64,000 nt of DNA from BOG-908 sp965198855 (GTDB taxonomy: Bacteria; Pseudomonadota; Alphaproteobacteria; Acetobacterales; Acetobacteraceae): NCBI GenBank assembly GCA_965198855.1, contig CBDAPZ010000001.1, forward strand, positions 1,426,001 to 1,490,000, in the 5' to 3' direction. The position numbers and the translations under genes are program-made. Shown in pieces: positions 33,085 through 42,881 of this stretch. The first letter of the stretch is position 1. Every line of letters begins with the position of its first letter. The notes beneath the pieces are model-generated. The model saw only the letters and a list, made by a program, of their open reading frames with translations. It searched no databases and had not been told where the DNA came from.

Positions 33085-34449
33085 CTAGCTTTGCCGAGCA
33101 TCCAGAATAGGATTCAGTACGCGGCTCAGCGCGAAAATCGCGATCGCCGTCACCGCACTGATCCCCGCGATCATGCCAAAGAAAGTGCTCTTGTGCATGG
33201 ACTCCCAGAAGCTTCCCAGATATCCCGCCAGATAATTGCCGGCGCAATTCGACAGAAAATTCACGCCCATCATCAACGATGCGAGTTTTGCCGGTGCTGC
33301 CTTGCTGAAAAGCGAAAGCCCGACCGGTGAGAGATAGAGTTCGCCTAAGGTCAGCATTGCGGTTGCCGCCACCAGCCACAGCACGCTGACTTTCTGGCCC
33401 GAATCGACCGCGAAGCCAGGTAGCAGCAGCATCGCATAGCTCAGTGCCGTCAGAGCGCAGCCGAGGGCCATCTTGGTCACCGGTGAAGGCTCACGCCCGC
33501 GCTTAGCCTGCCAGCCCCAAAGGGCGATGATCAAGGGGGTAAAAGCGAAAATGAAAAATGGATTGAAGGATTGTATGTCTTCAGCTTGCAGCGTGCCGAA
33601 CCAGGTTGCGAGATTGGTGTTCTTCTCGGCCATGAGGGCGACGGTGATGCCTTGCTGTTCGTAACACCCCCAAAAGAAAAGATTGCAGATTGCGACGAGA
33701 ACAAGGGCGATGACGGCTTGTTTGTCCTTGGCGGTCAGTTTGCTAGGGGTGCCTCCCTGCACGGCTTCGGCGATCTTGCGCCGCTCGCGCACATCGGGTG
33801 GTAGGAAACGCAGCCCGATCAGGAACACGACCAGCGCAATCAGCATGCCCACGCCTGCGGCCGCGAACCCGTAATTCCAATGCGGCGGCTGGCCCGGCGT
33901 TGAATGCGCCAGGCGGGCGCAGATCGGCGGCGCGATCAGCGCCCCGAGATTTATCCCCACATAGAAGACGGAATATGCACGATCGATCCGCGCATCGCCT
34001 GCCGCATATAGCCCGCCCACTTGCGTCGAGAGGTTTGGCTTCAAGAGCCCATTGCCCAGCACAAGCACCAGCAGGCCGATAAAAAACATTGCTGGATCGG
34101 TCAGCAGGAACTCTCCCACTGCCATGGTGATACCGCCGACGATCACCGCGCGTTTTTGACCGATGAAACGATCCGCAATGCTGCCGCCGATCACGCCGGT
34201 GAGATAGATGAGCGCCGTATAAAGGCCATAGACGAGCGAGCCGAGCGGCTGCGCATCCTGCTTTCCGAAAACCCACTGGATGAAACCAAAGCCGATCACG
34301 TGCTGCGGCCGATCGCCGACGAACAGATAATCGACCATGTAGAACGTCAGCAAAGCGCGCATGCCGTAATAGCAGAAGCGCTCCCACATTTCCGTGCCGC
34401 ACAGAACGGACAGGCCCACCGGATGACCCAGGAAGTTTCGTTCACTCAC
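33085..34449 (-). CDS. POT/PTR2 family proton-coupled peptide transporter
   Basis: A 454-residue major-facilitator protein that imports di- or tripeptides with protons. The POT signature ExxERFxYYG is present as EMWERFCYYG near residue 20, followed by the PTR2 segment LGSLVYGLYTALIYLTGVIGG, split at the helix end, and NPFFIFAFTPL later. About 14 helices are visible. The GTG start at 34449 overlaps the hydrolase stop (GTGA); the reading frame extends upstream without family similarity. Third gene of the rmuC-hydrolase-POT operon. Confidence 0.9.
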   Translation of the reverse strand: MSERNFLGHPVGLSVLCGTEMWERFCYYGMRALLTFYMVDYLFVGDRPQHVIGFGFIQWVFGKQDAQPLGSLVYGLYTALIYLTGVIGGSIADRFIGQKRAVIVGGITMAVGEFLLTDPAMFFIGLLVLVLGNGLLKPNLSTQVGGLYAAGDARIDRAYSVFYVGINLGALIAPPICARLAHSTPGQPPHWNYGFAAAGVGMLIALVVFLIGLRFLPPDVRERRKIAEAVQGGTPSKLTAKDKQAVIALVLVAICNLFFWGCYEQQGITVALMAEKNTNLATWFGTLQAEDIQSFNPFFIFAFTPLIIALWGWQAKRGREPSPVTKMALGCALTALSYAMLLLPGFAVDSGQKVSVLWLVAATAMLTLGELYLSPVGLSLFSKAAPAKLASLMMGVNFLSNCAGNYLAGYLGSFWESMHKSTFFGMIAGISAVTAIAIFALSRVLNPILDARQS

Positions 34450-35366
34450 TGCGGCGCTCCTAGGAAATCCATGATCGGGGAAAGACTTGCGGCCGGCGTT
34501 TCTTCCTGCGGGACATGACCTGCTCCGGCAAGGCGCACCAATTTGCATGTGTGCAGAGCCGCAACATAGTCTGTCGCATTCGAGATCGGGATCATCGCGT
34601 CATCCTCGCCCCAAAGCAGCAAGGTCGGCGCGTGTATCTTTCGAAGCAACGGTAGCGGGTCCTGCAGAATGGTCTGTGCAGTGCGATCAACGATCGCTTG
34701 CCTCACGCCTGGTGCGCGCATGAAATCGTAGTAGCGCGTCAGCACCTCATCGGTCAGACGGCGTTTGTCGGCGTAGGCGGGGGCGAGCGTCATGCGCAGC
34801 ATCGGTTTGGGCATCGAATACGGCAGAAGCCGCAACATCAGCGGTACATCGGGCGCCCGGCCGTATTCAAAACCAGGGCTGGCAAACCCGTCGGGCGAAA
34901 TCAGCACCAGCTTTTCCACGCGCGCAGGAAAGGCAGCGGCAAACATCCAGGCCAGCCGACCACCCATCGAGTTGCCGATAAGGCTTGCACGCGCCAACCC
35001 CAGCCGATCCATCAGACCGGCCATCACCACCATGGCACGCGCGTCCGAATAATCGCCGCTCGGGTCTGCACCGGTCAGGCCGAACCCCGGCAGATCGAAG
35101 CGGACGACACGGAACTGCTTCGACAACGACTTTGCCCAGTCATCGAATGTTTGCAGGCTTGAGCCGAAACCGTGCAGCAGGATCACCGCAGGCGCGTCAT
35201 GTGGCCCCTCATCAGAGACATGCAGGCGAATCCCGGCGACCTCCACATAGTCCGAAGCCGGCACATGATATTTTGCCTCAAGTGCGGCCCTGCTTTCGTC
35301 GGGCGTGAACAGCAGGATACCGGCGCCGATCAGGATCAGCAGAACGACCGCAAGGAAAATCCTCAT
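34446..35366 (-). CDS. Alpha/beta hydrolase, membrane-anchored
   Basis: A 306-residue hydrolase with an N-terminal hydrophobic anchor (RIFLAVVLLILIGAGILLF). It shows the oxyanion-hole motif LLHGFGSS at 63-70, the nucleophile elbow GNSMGG with Ser133, an Asp in WGEDDAMIP and the catalytic His in GAGHVPQEE. The substrate is unknown. It overlaps both neighbours by four bases (ATGA with rmuC, GTGA with the POT gene). Confidence 0.88.
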   Translation of the reverse strand: MRIFLAVVLLILIGAGILLFTPDESRAALEAKYHVPASDYVEVAGIRLHVSDEGPHDAPAVILLHGFGSSLQTFDDWAKSLSKQFRVVRFDLPGFGLTGADPSGDYSDARAMVVMAGLMDRLGLARASLIGNSMGGRLAWMFAAAFPARVEKLVLISPDGFASPGFEYGRAPDVPLMLRLLPYSMPKPMLRMTLAPAYADKRRLTDEVLTRYYDFMRAPGVRQAIVDRTAQTILQDPLPLLRKIHAPTLLLWGEDDAMIPISNATDYVAALHTCKLVRLAGAGHVPQEETPAASLSPIMDFLGAPQ

Positions 35367-36553
35367 TCAGCCGCATCTTCCGTTTCCACGGATGCAAGTT
35401 GCAGCAACGCATCTGCCTGTTCGGGTCGCATCGTCTCCATATCGCGCAGACGACGGCCTACCATGCGCGTGCGGCGCCGCGCATCGTCGATGGTGTGCTG
35501 CATGGTGCCGGCGGTGCGTGCCAGTTTCTCCAGCACCTCATCCATCGTGAGCATCTCCCGCTTGGTGGCGCCGAGAAGATCGGCGATCTGCCCAGCCTTC
35601 TGCTCCAACGCCAAGGTGACATAGCCAAGCTGCACCGTGCGCAGCAAGGCCGGCAAGAGGCTTGGCCCCATCACCATCACATGCAGGCGCTGCCCGAGAT
35701 CGTCGATCAGGCCGGGAATGCGGGCCGCTTCTGCGTACAGCCCGTCAGTCGGCAGATACAGCACAGCGAATTCCACCGTCACCGGCGGCACGATGTATTT
35801 CTCGGCAATTTTGCGCGCTTCCAGGCGAAGCCGCGTCTCGAATGCGCGGCGTGCGGCGCGTTCGCCTTCCAGGTCTCCGGCCTCGACCGCTTCCAGCAAG
35901 CGCTCGTAATCGCTAGTGGGGAATTTGGCATCGATCGGCAGCAGTGGCCGTGTATCGCCGCGCACCGGCATGCGCACGGCAAACTCCACCACCTCCGCGC
36001 TGTGCTCGCGTAGGCGAGCATTTGTCACGATGCTGCCTTCGGGCAGCAGATCGTCGAGCAGCGCTTTCAGCTGAGTCTCCCCCCAGCCGCCGCGGCTTTT
36101 CACGTTGGAAAAGATCTTTTTCAAATCACCAATTTGCGCGGTGACGGCTTGCACGTCCACCATGGCTTTCTGCACGGCCGTAAACTGGTCGATGACACGT
36201 TGGAAACTCGTCTGCATCTGGCGTTCCACCGCCTGCTGCAATTGCTCATTCACGCTACGCTGTATCTCGGCAAGGCGCTGAGTGGTGTGCTCCGACATCT
36301 CACGCAGCTTGCGCTCCAGCAACACGCGGTTCTCGCCCTGATCGAGCGCTATACGTGTGGTGAGATCGCCGAGGCGCCGTTCCATCGCCAGATGCACGGC
36401 ATCAAGCCGCTCACCCAGCGTGCTACCGGCAATCTGCACCGCATCGCGCCGCGGCAATTTGGTGAAAATGCCGAAACACAGAACAAGCACCAGTGCCACG
36501 CCGCCGAGCAAGAACGGCATCGCCTCATGCACATCGAATTCGATCAAAGCCAC
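35363..36553 (-). CDS. rmuC: DNA recombination protein RmuC
   Basis: RmuC limits recombination between inverted repeats and carries a predicted restriction-endonuclease-fold domain. The product has an N-terminal membrane helix (LLGGVALVLVLCFGIF), a long coiled coil (about 40-150, rich in Glu/Gln/Arg) and the conserved RmuC core: KSRGGWGETQLKALLDDLLP, LPIDAKFPTSDYERLLEA and VLYLPTDGLYAEA. The start is uncertain: GTG 36553 is used, ATG 36520 is also possible, and a longer form would read through a hairpin repeat. First gene of a three-gene operon, divergent from kup. Confidence 0.9.
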   Translation of the reverse strand: MALIEFDVHEAMPFLLGGVALVLVLCFGIFTKLPRRDAVQIAGSTLGERLDAVHLAMERRLGDLTTRIALDQGENRVLLERKLREMSEHTTQRLAEIQRSVNEQLQQAVERQMQTSFQRVIDQFTAVQKAMVDVQAVTAQIGDLKKIFSNVKSRGGWGETQLKALLDDLLPEGSIVTNARLREHSAEVVEFAVRMPVRGDTRPLLPIDAKFPTSDYERLLEAVEAGDLEGERAARRAFETRLRLEARKIAEKYIVPPVTVEFAVLYLPTDGLYAEAARIPGLIDDLGQRLHVMVMGPSLLPALLRTVQLGYVTLALEQKAGQIADLLGATKREMLTMDEVLEKLARTAGTMQHTIDDARRRTRMVGRRLRDMETMRPEQADALLQLASVETEDAAE

Positions 36554-36630
36554 TCGTTCATGTTTTGAGCCGCTGTTATACGCGACTCCACCCGAGTCGC
36601 ATCGAGTCGCTGAAAATAATGGCGCGGGGT

Positions 36631-36655
36631 TTGGGGGATGGCACATCTCCCCCAA
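36631..36655. repeat. GC-rich hairpin between rmuC and kup
   Basis: Arms TTGGGGGA (36631-36638) and TCCCCCAA (36648-36655), of the same kind as the elements at 2002 and 24039. It lies between divergent genes, so it is not an ordinary terminator here. Confidence 0.5.
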
Positions 36656-36701
36656 TCTTCCTGCGTTAAGGCTTTGTCGCTGAGTTCATGAGGATCGCCA
36701 C

Positions 36702-38552
36702 GTGCCACAGAAGAAGCTTCCCGCCTTGATGCTCGGCGCGGTCGGCATTGTGTTCGGTGACATCGGCACATCGCCGCTCTATGCCATCCGCCAGGTGTTC
36801 CACGACAGGCCTGGCTTCGCGACACATCCCGGCGACATACTCGGCATATTGTCGCTGGTGATCTGGGCGATCTTCCTGGCCGTCTGCGCGAAATACACGA
36901 TCTTCGTTCTGCGCGCCGACCATGATGGCGAAGGCGGCACACTGGCGATGCTCGGCCTGATCGAGGACAAGAACCCGCCACCTCCCTTTGCCGGCCCAGG
37001 CATGCTGGTGCTGCTCGTGCTGTTTGGTTCAGCCCTGCTCTATGGCGACGGCATGATCACGCCCTCGATTTCCGTGCTGTCGGCGGTCGAGGGGCTCAAC
37101 GTGGCGACGGATATTTTCAAGCCTTATGTGTTGCCGATCGCGGCCGGTATTCTGTTGGCGCTGTTCCTTGTGCAGCATAAGGGAACCGCTGCGGTAGGTG
37201 CGTTTTTCGGGCCGGTGATGATGATGTGGTTCGTCGCCATCGGCGCGCTTGGCATCGTCAGCGTGTTCCAGCATCCGGCTGTGCTTGTTTGTTTCAACCC
37301 GGTGCATGCCTTGCGCTTTCTCACCACCCATGGCTGGACGGGTTATGCCACGCTTGGTGCAGTGGTGCTGGCCTTCTCCGGTGTTGAGGCGCTGTTCGCA
37401 GATCTTGGCCATTTCGGCCGGATGCCAATTATCTGTGCCTGGTATGGCCTCGTATTGCCCGGATTGCTGCTGAATTATCTCGGACAAGGCGCGTTGCTTT
37501 TGCGCGATCCTCACGCGGCGGCCGAACCTTTCTTCGGGTTGGTGCCGCATTGGGGCATCTATCCTATGGTGGTGTTAGCAACGCTAGCCACCGTGATCGC
37601 CAGCCAGGCGCTGATATCCGGCGCATTCTCGCTGACGCGACAGGCGGTGAATATGGGCCTCGCACCGCGCTACGCGATAAAGCACACATCGGCGCAGACC
37701 AGCGGCCAAGTCTACATGCCCGTTGTCAATGCCTTTCTCATGATCGGCTGCCTGGCCATCGTGTTCGGCTTCCGTTCCTCCGATGCGCTCGGCAATGCCT
37801 ACGGGCTTGCGGTGATCGGCACGATGACAATCACGTCGATCGTCTTCTTCGTCGTTACCTATCGCGTGTGGCATTGGCCGCTTTATGCCTCCCTGCCCTT
37901 GATTGCAGCGTTCCTCGTGTTCGATCTGGCGTTTCTCGGCGCCAACCTGGCGAAAATCCTTCAAGGCGCGTGGGTGCCTTTGGTCGTCGGCCTGTTCGTG
38001 TTCAGCCTGCTGACGATCTGGACGATCGGGCGGGCGCGCTACCGCAAGGCGCTCTCCGGCTGGTCGATGGATATCGAGGATTTTCGCCAGGACATGCGAG
38101 GTTGGGAACATCGCGGCCAAGGTGCTGCGGTGTTCCTGACCGAGAAACTCGATCGTGTGCCGCTGGTCGGGCGCCATATCTGGCTGCGTGAGAACTGCCG
38201 CTACGAGAATGTGCTGCTGTTAAAGATCTACGCGACACGAAGCCCTTATTTGACGGAAGACGAGCGGGTGACGGTGCAGGATCTCGGCAACGGGCTTTTC
38301 ACCGCGGAGGCACGCTTTGGGTTCATGGAGTTTCCAAGCGCAAGCGAGGTGCTGCCGAAATGCCTGCCGTTCGATTGGGACAGCGCGGTGTTCATGCTGC
38401 CGCAGCCGATACCTTCAGATGTCGGATCGTTCGGACGGCGGCTTTTGCAGCGGATCTATGTGTTTCTCGCACGGTCGGGGCTTTCGCCGATCGAGTGGTT
38501 TCAGATACCGGCGCATCAGGCGGTTTCTGTGGGGCTGGAGTTGGATATGTAG
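36702..38552 (+). CDS. kup: Kup-type potassium uptake protein
   Basis: A 616-residue K+/H+ symporter of the KUP/HAK/KT family. The family signature GVVFGDIGTSPLYA is seen as GIVFGDIGTSPLYA at 15-28. Twelve transmembrane helices follow (GDGMITPSISVLSAVEGL is the second family motif), and then a cytoplasmic C-terminal domain (from about 470) with FMEFPSASEVLP. GTG start with a GAGGA ribosome-binding site. Divergent from rmuC, convergent with glgX. Confidence 0.95.
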   Translation: MPQKKLPALMLGAVGIVFGDIGTSPLYAIRQVFHDRPGFATHPGDILGILSLVIWAIFLAVCAKYTIFVLRADHDGEGGTLAMLGLIEDKNPPPPFAGPGMLVLLVLFGSALLYGDGMITPSISVLSAVEGLNVATDIFKPYVLPIAAGILLALFLVQHKGTAAVGAFFGPVMMMWFVAIGALGIVSVFQHPAVLVCFNPVHALRFLTTHGWTGYATLGAVVLAFSGVEALFADLGHFGRMPIICAWYGLVLPGLLLNYLGQGALLLRDPHAAAEPFFGLVPHWGIYPMVVLATLATVIASQALISGAFSLTRQAVNMGLAPRYAIKHTSAQTSGQVYMPVVNAFLMIGCLAIVFGFRSSDALGNAYGLAVIGTMTITSIVFFVVTYRVWHWPLYASLPLIAAFLVFDLAFLGANLAKILQGAWVPLVVGLFVFSLLTIWTIGRARYRKALSGWSMDIEDFRQDMRGWEHRGQGAAVFLTEKLDRVPLVGRHIWLRENCRYENVLLLKIYATRSPYLTEDERVTVQDLGNGLFTAEARFGFMEFPSASEVLPKCLPFDWDSAVFMLPQPIPSDVGSFGRRLLQRIYVFLARSGLSPIEWFQIPAHQAVSVGLELDM

Positions 38553-38559
38553 AAAGAAA

Positions 38560-38660
38560 GCGATTCCTGTTTGAAAAAGAAGCAAAAACTTTTATGTTTT
38601 AGAGTCCGCGACAGCGACGTAAAAGTCTTTTGGTTCTCTTCTTCAGAAAAGAAGTGCTTC
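38560..38660. repeat. Composite inverted repeat between kup and glgX
   Basis: The left half (38560-38597) has GAAAAAGAAGCAAAAACTTTTATG. The right half (38600-38657) has TCCGCGACAGCGACG, AAAAGTCTTTTGGTTC and CAGAAAAGAAGTGCTTC. The right half is the inverse of the left half of 17893-18005. Both full copies sit between convergent genes. Confidence 0.65.
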
Positions 38661-38664
38661 CTTT

Positions 38665-40794
38665 CTACGCGTTCAACCTAAACAAGAGGCAGCTCCGCGC
38701 CGTCACCGGATAGATATCCGCAATATTAAACGGCTCCTCACGCACCTCATCTGGTGTCGCGGTATCGAACAGCAGCTTCCAATGCTTGCCATCGGTGCAG
38801 TCTGGCAGCGTGAACGCCACCAGGTCGTGAAAAGCATTCACCACGAACAGCAACGTCGCCGCACTGCCGCGGCGGCGTATGCCGGTCGCCTGGGCGCGGC
38901 CATCCATCAGCATGCCGAAGCATTTCGTATTGCCGTCGTCCCAGTCCTGCATGCTCATATCGGCGCTCGAGGCATTCACCCAGGTTGCATCTCGCACACC
39001 CAGTTCTTCGTTCCATTCGCCTGTCATGAAACGGCCGCGTCGCAGGATCGGGTAGTCGTGCCGCAGCCGGGTGAGCTTGCGGACGAAATTCGTCATGGTC
39101 TGGCTTTTGCCGTGCTGCACATCCCAATCAATCCAGGAGACTTCGTTGTCCTGGCAATAGGCATTATTGTTGCCGTTCTGCGTGCGGGCGAACTCGTCAC
39201 CCGCCAGGATCATCGGCGTGCCTTGGCCGAGCAGCAACGTGGCCATCATGTTGCGTGTCTGCCGGTTGCGCAGCTCGCAGATCTCTTCGTCCTCAGTGGT
39301 CCCCTCTACACCATGGTTCCAGCTGCGATTGTCGCTGGTGCCGTCCTTGTTGTCTTCACCATTCGCCTCGTTATGCTTGTCGTTATAGCTGACGATATCG
39401 GCCAAGGTGAAACCGTCATGCGCGGTGACGAAATTCACGCTGGCCCAAGGCTTGCGGCCACGCTTGTTGAACAGATCGGCCGAAGCGCAGAGACGCGGCG
39501 CCAGGGATTGCGCAGAGACATCGCCCTTCCAAAATCCTCTCACGGTGTCGCGGAACTTGTCGTTCCATTCCGCCCAGCCCGGCGGAAATTCGCCCACCTG
39601 GTAGCCGCCGGGCCCGCAATCCCAAGGCTCGGCAATCATTTTCACGCCGCTCAGCACCGGGTCTTGCGCACAGGCTTTCAGAAAGCCGCTTTCCTGGTCG
39701 AAGCCGCTCGCCTCGCGCGCCAATATCGTGCCGAGATCGAACCTGAATCCATCCACCTGCATTTCCTGCGCCCAATAGCGAAGGCTGTCGGTCACCATCT
39801 GTATCACCCGTGGATGAGTGAGATTGACGGTGTTGCCGGTGCCGGTGTCGTTGATATAGAGTCGTTGATTATCCGGAACGAGACGATAATAGGAGGCATT
39901 ATCGATGCCTTTAAAGGAAAGCGTCGGCCCGCGCTCATTGCCTTCCGCGGTATGGTTGTAGACCACGTCGAGGATCACTTCGAGCCCAGCATCATGCAGG
40001 CGGGCCACCATTTCCTTGAACTCGGCAAAAGCGAAAGCCGGCACGCGGGCATAGCGCGGATCGGGGGCGAAGAAACCGATCGTGTTGTAGCCCCAGAAAT
40101 TCGTCAGGCCCTTGTTCAGCAGATAATCGTCGTTGATGAAGGTATGGATCGGCAGCAATTCCACCGACGTCACGCCGAGGGAGCGGATATGATCGACCAC
40201 TTCCTTCACCGCCAAGCCGGCGAAGGTGCCGCGCATTTCTTTCGGCACCAGAGGGTGGCGTTTGGTGAAGCCGCGTACATGGGTTTCGTAGATGATGGTG
40301 CGTTCCCAGGGCACCGAAGGCTTCTTCGCGCGGCCCCAGGTGAAAGCCGGATCGACGACACGGCATTTCGGCATGAAAGGTGCCGAATCGCGTGTATCGA
40401 AAGAGAGGTCGGCGGTCGCATCACCTACGGTGTAGCCGAATACTTCCGGATGCCATGAAAGCTCGCCGACATGCGCGCGTGCGTAGGGATCAAGCAGCAA
40501 TTTATGTGCGTTAAAACGATGGCCTTCTTCGGGCGCGTACGGGCCGTGCACGCGATAGGCATAGATCGTCCCGGGACGAGCATCGTGCACATAGCCGTGC
40601 CAAACTTCATCGGTATATTCAGGTAGCTCCAGTCGTTCCAATTCCGTCTTGCCGGAATCATCGAACACGCAGAGCTCCACTTTGGTCGCGTTGGCGGAAA
40701 ACAACGCGAAATTGACGCCCAGACCATCCCAGGTGGCACCGAGTGGATAAGGAAGCCCCTCAGAGATGCGAGACCGGCGTTGCAACTTGGCCAT
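38665..40794 (-). CDS. glgX: Glycogen debranching enzyme GlgX
   Basis: A 709-residue GH13 enzyme (isoamylase-type) that hydrolyses alpha-1,6 branches of phosphorylase-limit glycogen. An N-terminal CBM48 domain (GLPYPLGATWDGLGVNFALF, split before SANATKVELCVFDD) precedes the catalytic barrel. Barrel motifs are DVVYNHTAEGNERGPT, DGFRFDLGTIL (nucleophile Asp), the acid/base Glu in MIAEPWDCGP and NFVTAHDGFTLAD. Length is normal. It is the last gene of lysK-mprF-glgX, 57 bp after mprF. No other glycogen gene is in the window. Confidence 0.95.
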   Translation of the reverse strand: MAKLQRRSRISEGLPYPLGATWDGLGVNFALFSANATKVELCVFDDSGKTELERLELPEYTDEVWHGYVHDARPGTIYAYRVHGPYAPEEGHRFNAHKLLLDPYARAHVGELSWHPEVFGYTVGDATADLSFDTRDSAPFMPKCRVVDPAFTWGRAKKPSVPWERTIIYETHVRGFTKRHPLVPKEMRGTFAGLAVKEVVDHIRSLGVTSVELLPIHTFINDDYLLNKGLTNFWGYNTIGFFAPDPRYARVPAFAFAEFKEMVARLHDAGLEVILDVVYNHTAEGNERGPTLSFKGIDNASYYRLVPDNQRLYINDTGTGNTVNLTHPRVIQMVTDSLRYWAQEMQVDGFRFDLGTILAREASGFDQESGFLKACAQDPVLSGVKMIAEPWDCGPGGYQVGEFPPGWAEWNDKFRDTVRGFWKGDVSAQSLAPRLCASADLFNKRGRKPWASVNFVTAHDGFTLADIVSYNDKHNEANGEDNKDGTSDNRSWNHGVEGTTEDEEICELRNRQTRNMMATLLLGQGTPMILAGDEFARTQNGNNNAYCQDNEVSWIDWDVQHGKSQTMTNFVRKLTRLRHDYPILRRGRFMTGEWNEELGVRDATWVNASSADMSMQDWDDGNTKCFGMLMDGRAQATGIRRRGSAATLLFVVNAFHDLVAFTLPDCTDGKHWKLLFDTATPDEVREEPFNIADIYPVTARSCLLFRLNA

Positions 40795-40851
40795 GGGCGT
40801 TTTTTTCTCCGTGCAGAGGCAGGCGTGCAGAGGCCAGCTCGGGCCCCTGCC

Positions 40852-42861
40852 TTATGCCACCGTCTGAAACCGGCGCCGCCCGAGCCCGGGCAGCAATGGC
40901 AACAGCACATTCAGATCTCGTTCCGCCACGCAGCAGAGGTAGCGCCGCTGGCCGGCCGCTGGTTTCTCGCCCTCGGGCAGCGGCAAGCCGTCCCGGCCGA
41001 GAGGCAACGCCGTCAGTCCCAAATCCGCGTAAATTTTGAGGAAAGCCGGGCTCGCCCGCCAGATCGCGGCATCACACCCTTCCTGCTGCGCCAGGTCGCG
41101 CAGGCGCCAGATGGCAGAGACACGGTCGCTCTCGGCGCCGGCCGGGTCGCCCAGCCCGAGCAGCACGCGGCCCACGCGTCGGAAAGGAATAGCGGAGCGG
41201 GCAGCTTCGCCCATCACCAGCCCGTCGGCCTCGGCGGGTGGCAGGCCGCCCAGCGAGACATACCGCAGCCTGCTCTCCGCATCCCACGCCATGGCGCGCA
41301 CGCGCCCGGGACGTATGACCCCCCAAAGGGCGGCCAACGCCAGGCAGACAGCCAGCGCCACCGCGGACCGGATCGGCGCCGGCGCGTTGCGCGACATCAC
41401 CACCGCCCACCAGCTCGTCTGCGCCAGATTGCGGACTTTCGGCTCGAAGCTCGCCAGCCACATCACGCTGAACAACAGCCCCAGCACGGGCACGATGGTG
41501 CCAGGCCGCAGCGGATGGCTCAACAGCCGGGCATGACGGTAATAGGCATCGCGGAACGGCGCGATCGATAGGGCTGCGATCACCAGCACGGCAGGCACCA
41601 CCACCGGCTCGCCTTGCAAGGCGGTCATCGCGGCCCCGATCAACAGCGCCACGATCGTCGCTCCCCAGGCGAGCGTCACCCGCTGCGACAGCCCGATCGC
41701 CAGCACCATCAGCGCGCTGCCCAGAAGGGACGGCACGTACTGGCCGGCGCTGGCGGAGAACGAGGCGAAATCGGGGTCGATCCAGGAGTAATCCGGGTGG
41801 GTGTCAAGCACACCGATCGAGATCAGCATCGCGCCACACAACGCCACCGCACCGGTACTGGCGGCGACCGCGAAATCCGGCTCGCTCCAGCGTGCCTGCC
41901 CGGGTGCGGCGTCGGCCAGCCGCTTGCGACCGACGAACACCTCGTTGCCAGCGAACAACGCGCCGGCGAGGAAAAGCGGTACCACGTAATAATACAGGCG
42001 AAACACAGCGAGCGCGCCCAGCACCACCGGCGGCGGCAGGCGCGAGGCCTGCAGCCCGAGCAACATGGCAGTGTCGAACACACCGAGGCCTCCCGGCACA
42101 TTGGAGATCAGCCCGGCCGCATAGGAACCGAGATAGATCGCCAGGAAGCGCAGCCACGTCAGCCCCTCGGCATGCGGCAGCAACGCGTAGAAGATGGAAG
42201 CAGTGAGCGACACGTCGGCGGTGGCCAGCGCCACCTGTGCCACCGCCATGCGGAAGCCGGGAAGATCGATCTCGCGTCCGCGCACCCGCAGCACAGGGAA
42301 CATGCTCGCAATGAAAATATAGCCGCCGACGATCGCCCACATCAGCAAACCGGCGACGATCAAGGCCCAATGCGGCAGCATGGTGCCGACGACCGGCACC
42401 GACCCAGGCTCGAAGAGGAGGATGATGCCGCCCAGGGTCATGCCCCCCAGCCCGAAGGTGAGGCTTGAGAATGCCACCACCTTGCCGATCTGCACCGGCG
42501 TCAGCCCCCAATGCGCATACAGACGGTAGCGCACCGCAGCACCAGAAACCGCCGCAAACCCGAGGTTATGCGCCAGTGAATAGGCGCAAAACGAGGCCAA
42601 TGCCGTGCGCGCGAAACTCACATGATGGCCGGCATAGATGGTCGCGAGCTTGTCGTAGAGCGTGAGCAACGCGTAGGCGAGCAGGGTCAACACCGCAGAG
42701 ACCAGCAAAGCACGCGTAGGAATGGCGCTCAGCGCGTGGCCGACATCGCGCACGTTGAGGTGGCGGAACTCCCGCTGCACCACATAGACGGCACCAAACA
42801 GCAGCACCACGCCGAGAATGGCCGGCAGATGCCGAAGCAGACGCTTGAGCGAAGGCCACAT
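40852..42861 (-). CDS. mprF: MprF-like lysylphosphatidylglycerol flippase with truncated synthase domain
   Basis: A 669-residue protein. The first 520 residues form the MprF flippase part with about 14 helices (LLFGAVYVVQREFRHLN, SNVPGGLGVFDTAMLLGL). The C-terminal DUF2156 (GNAT-type) aminoacyl-transferase starts at RLRYVSLGGLPPAEADG and can be followed to YADLGLTALPLGRDG. The second GNAT half, which completes the Lys-tRNA-dependent active site, is absent. The canonical protein has about 850 residues. A short unrelated tail ends at FQTVA, and glgX begins 57 bp later, so no remnant lies downstream. It starts 20 bp after lysK, whose Lys-tRNA is the substrate of full MprF. Likely flippase only. 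Confidence 0.85.
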   Translation of the reverse strand: MWPSLKRLLRHLPAILGVVLLFGAVYVVQREFRHLNVRDVGHALSAIPTRALLVSAVLTLLAYALLTLYDKLATIYAGHHVSFARTALASFCAYSLAHNLGFAAVSGAAVRYRLYAHWGLTPVQIGKVVAFSSLTFGLGGMTLGGIILLFEPGSVPVVGTMLPHWALIVAGLLMWAIVGGYIFIASMFPVLRVRGREIDLPGFRMAVAQVALATADVSLTASIFYALLPHAEGLTWLRFLAIYLGSYAAGLISNVPGGLGVFDTAMLLGLQASRLPPPVVLGALAVFRLYYYVVPLFLAGALFAGNEVFVGRKRLADAAPGQARWSEPDFAVAASTGAVALCGAMLISIGVLDTHPDYSWIDPDFASFSASAGQYVPSLLGSALMVLAIGLSQRVTLAWGATIVALLIGAAMTALQGEPVVVPAVLVIAALSIAPFRDAYYRHARLLSHPLRPGTIVPVLGLLFSVMWLASFEPKVRNLAQTSWWAVVMSRNAPAPIRSAVALAVCLALAALWGVIRPGRVRAMAWDAESRLRYVSLGGLPPAEADGLVMGEAARSAIPFRRVGRVLLGLGDPAGAESDRVSAIWRLRDLAQQEGCDAAIWRASPAFLKIYADLGLTALPLGRDGLPLPEGEKPAAGQRRYLCCVAERDLNVLLPLLPGLGRRRFQTVA

Positions 42862-42881
42862 GATCAGGCGGCGCTTTCCAC

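Noticed and set aside
40794..42861. mprF read as a simple frameshifted full-length gene
   Set aside because: No continuation of the synthase domain is found in any frame before glgX starts, so it is a true truncation rather than a frameshift.
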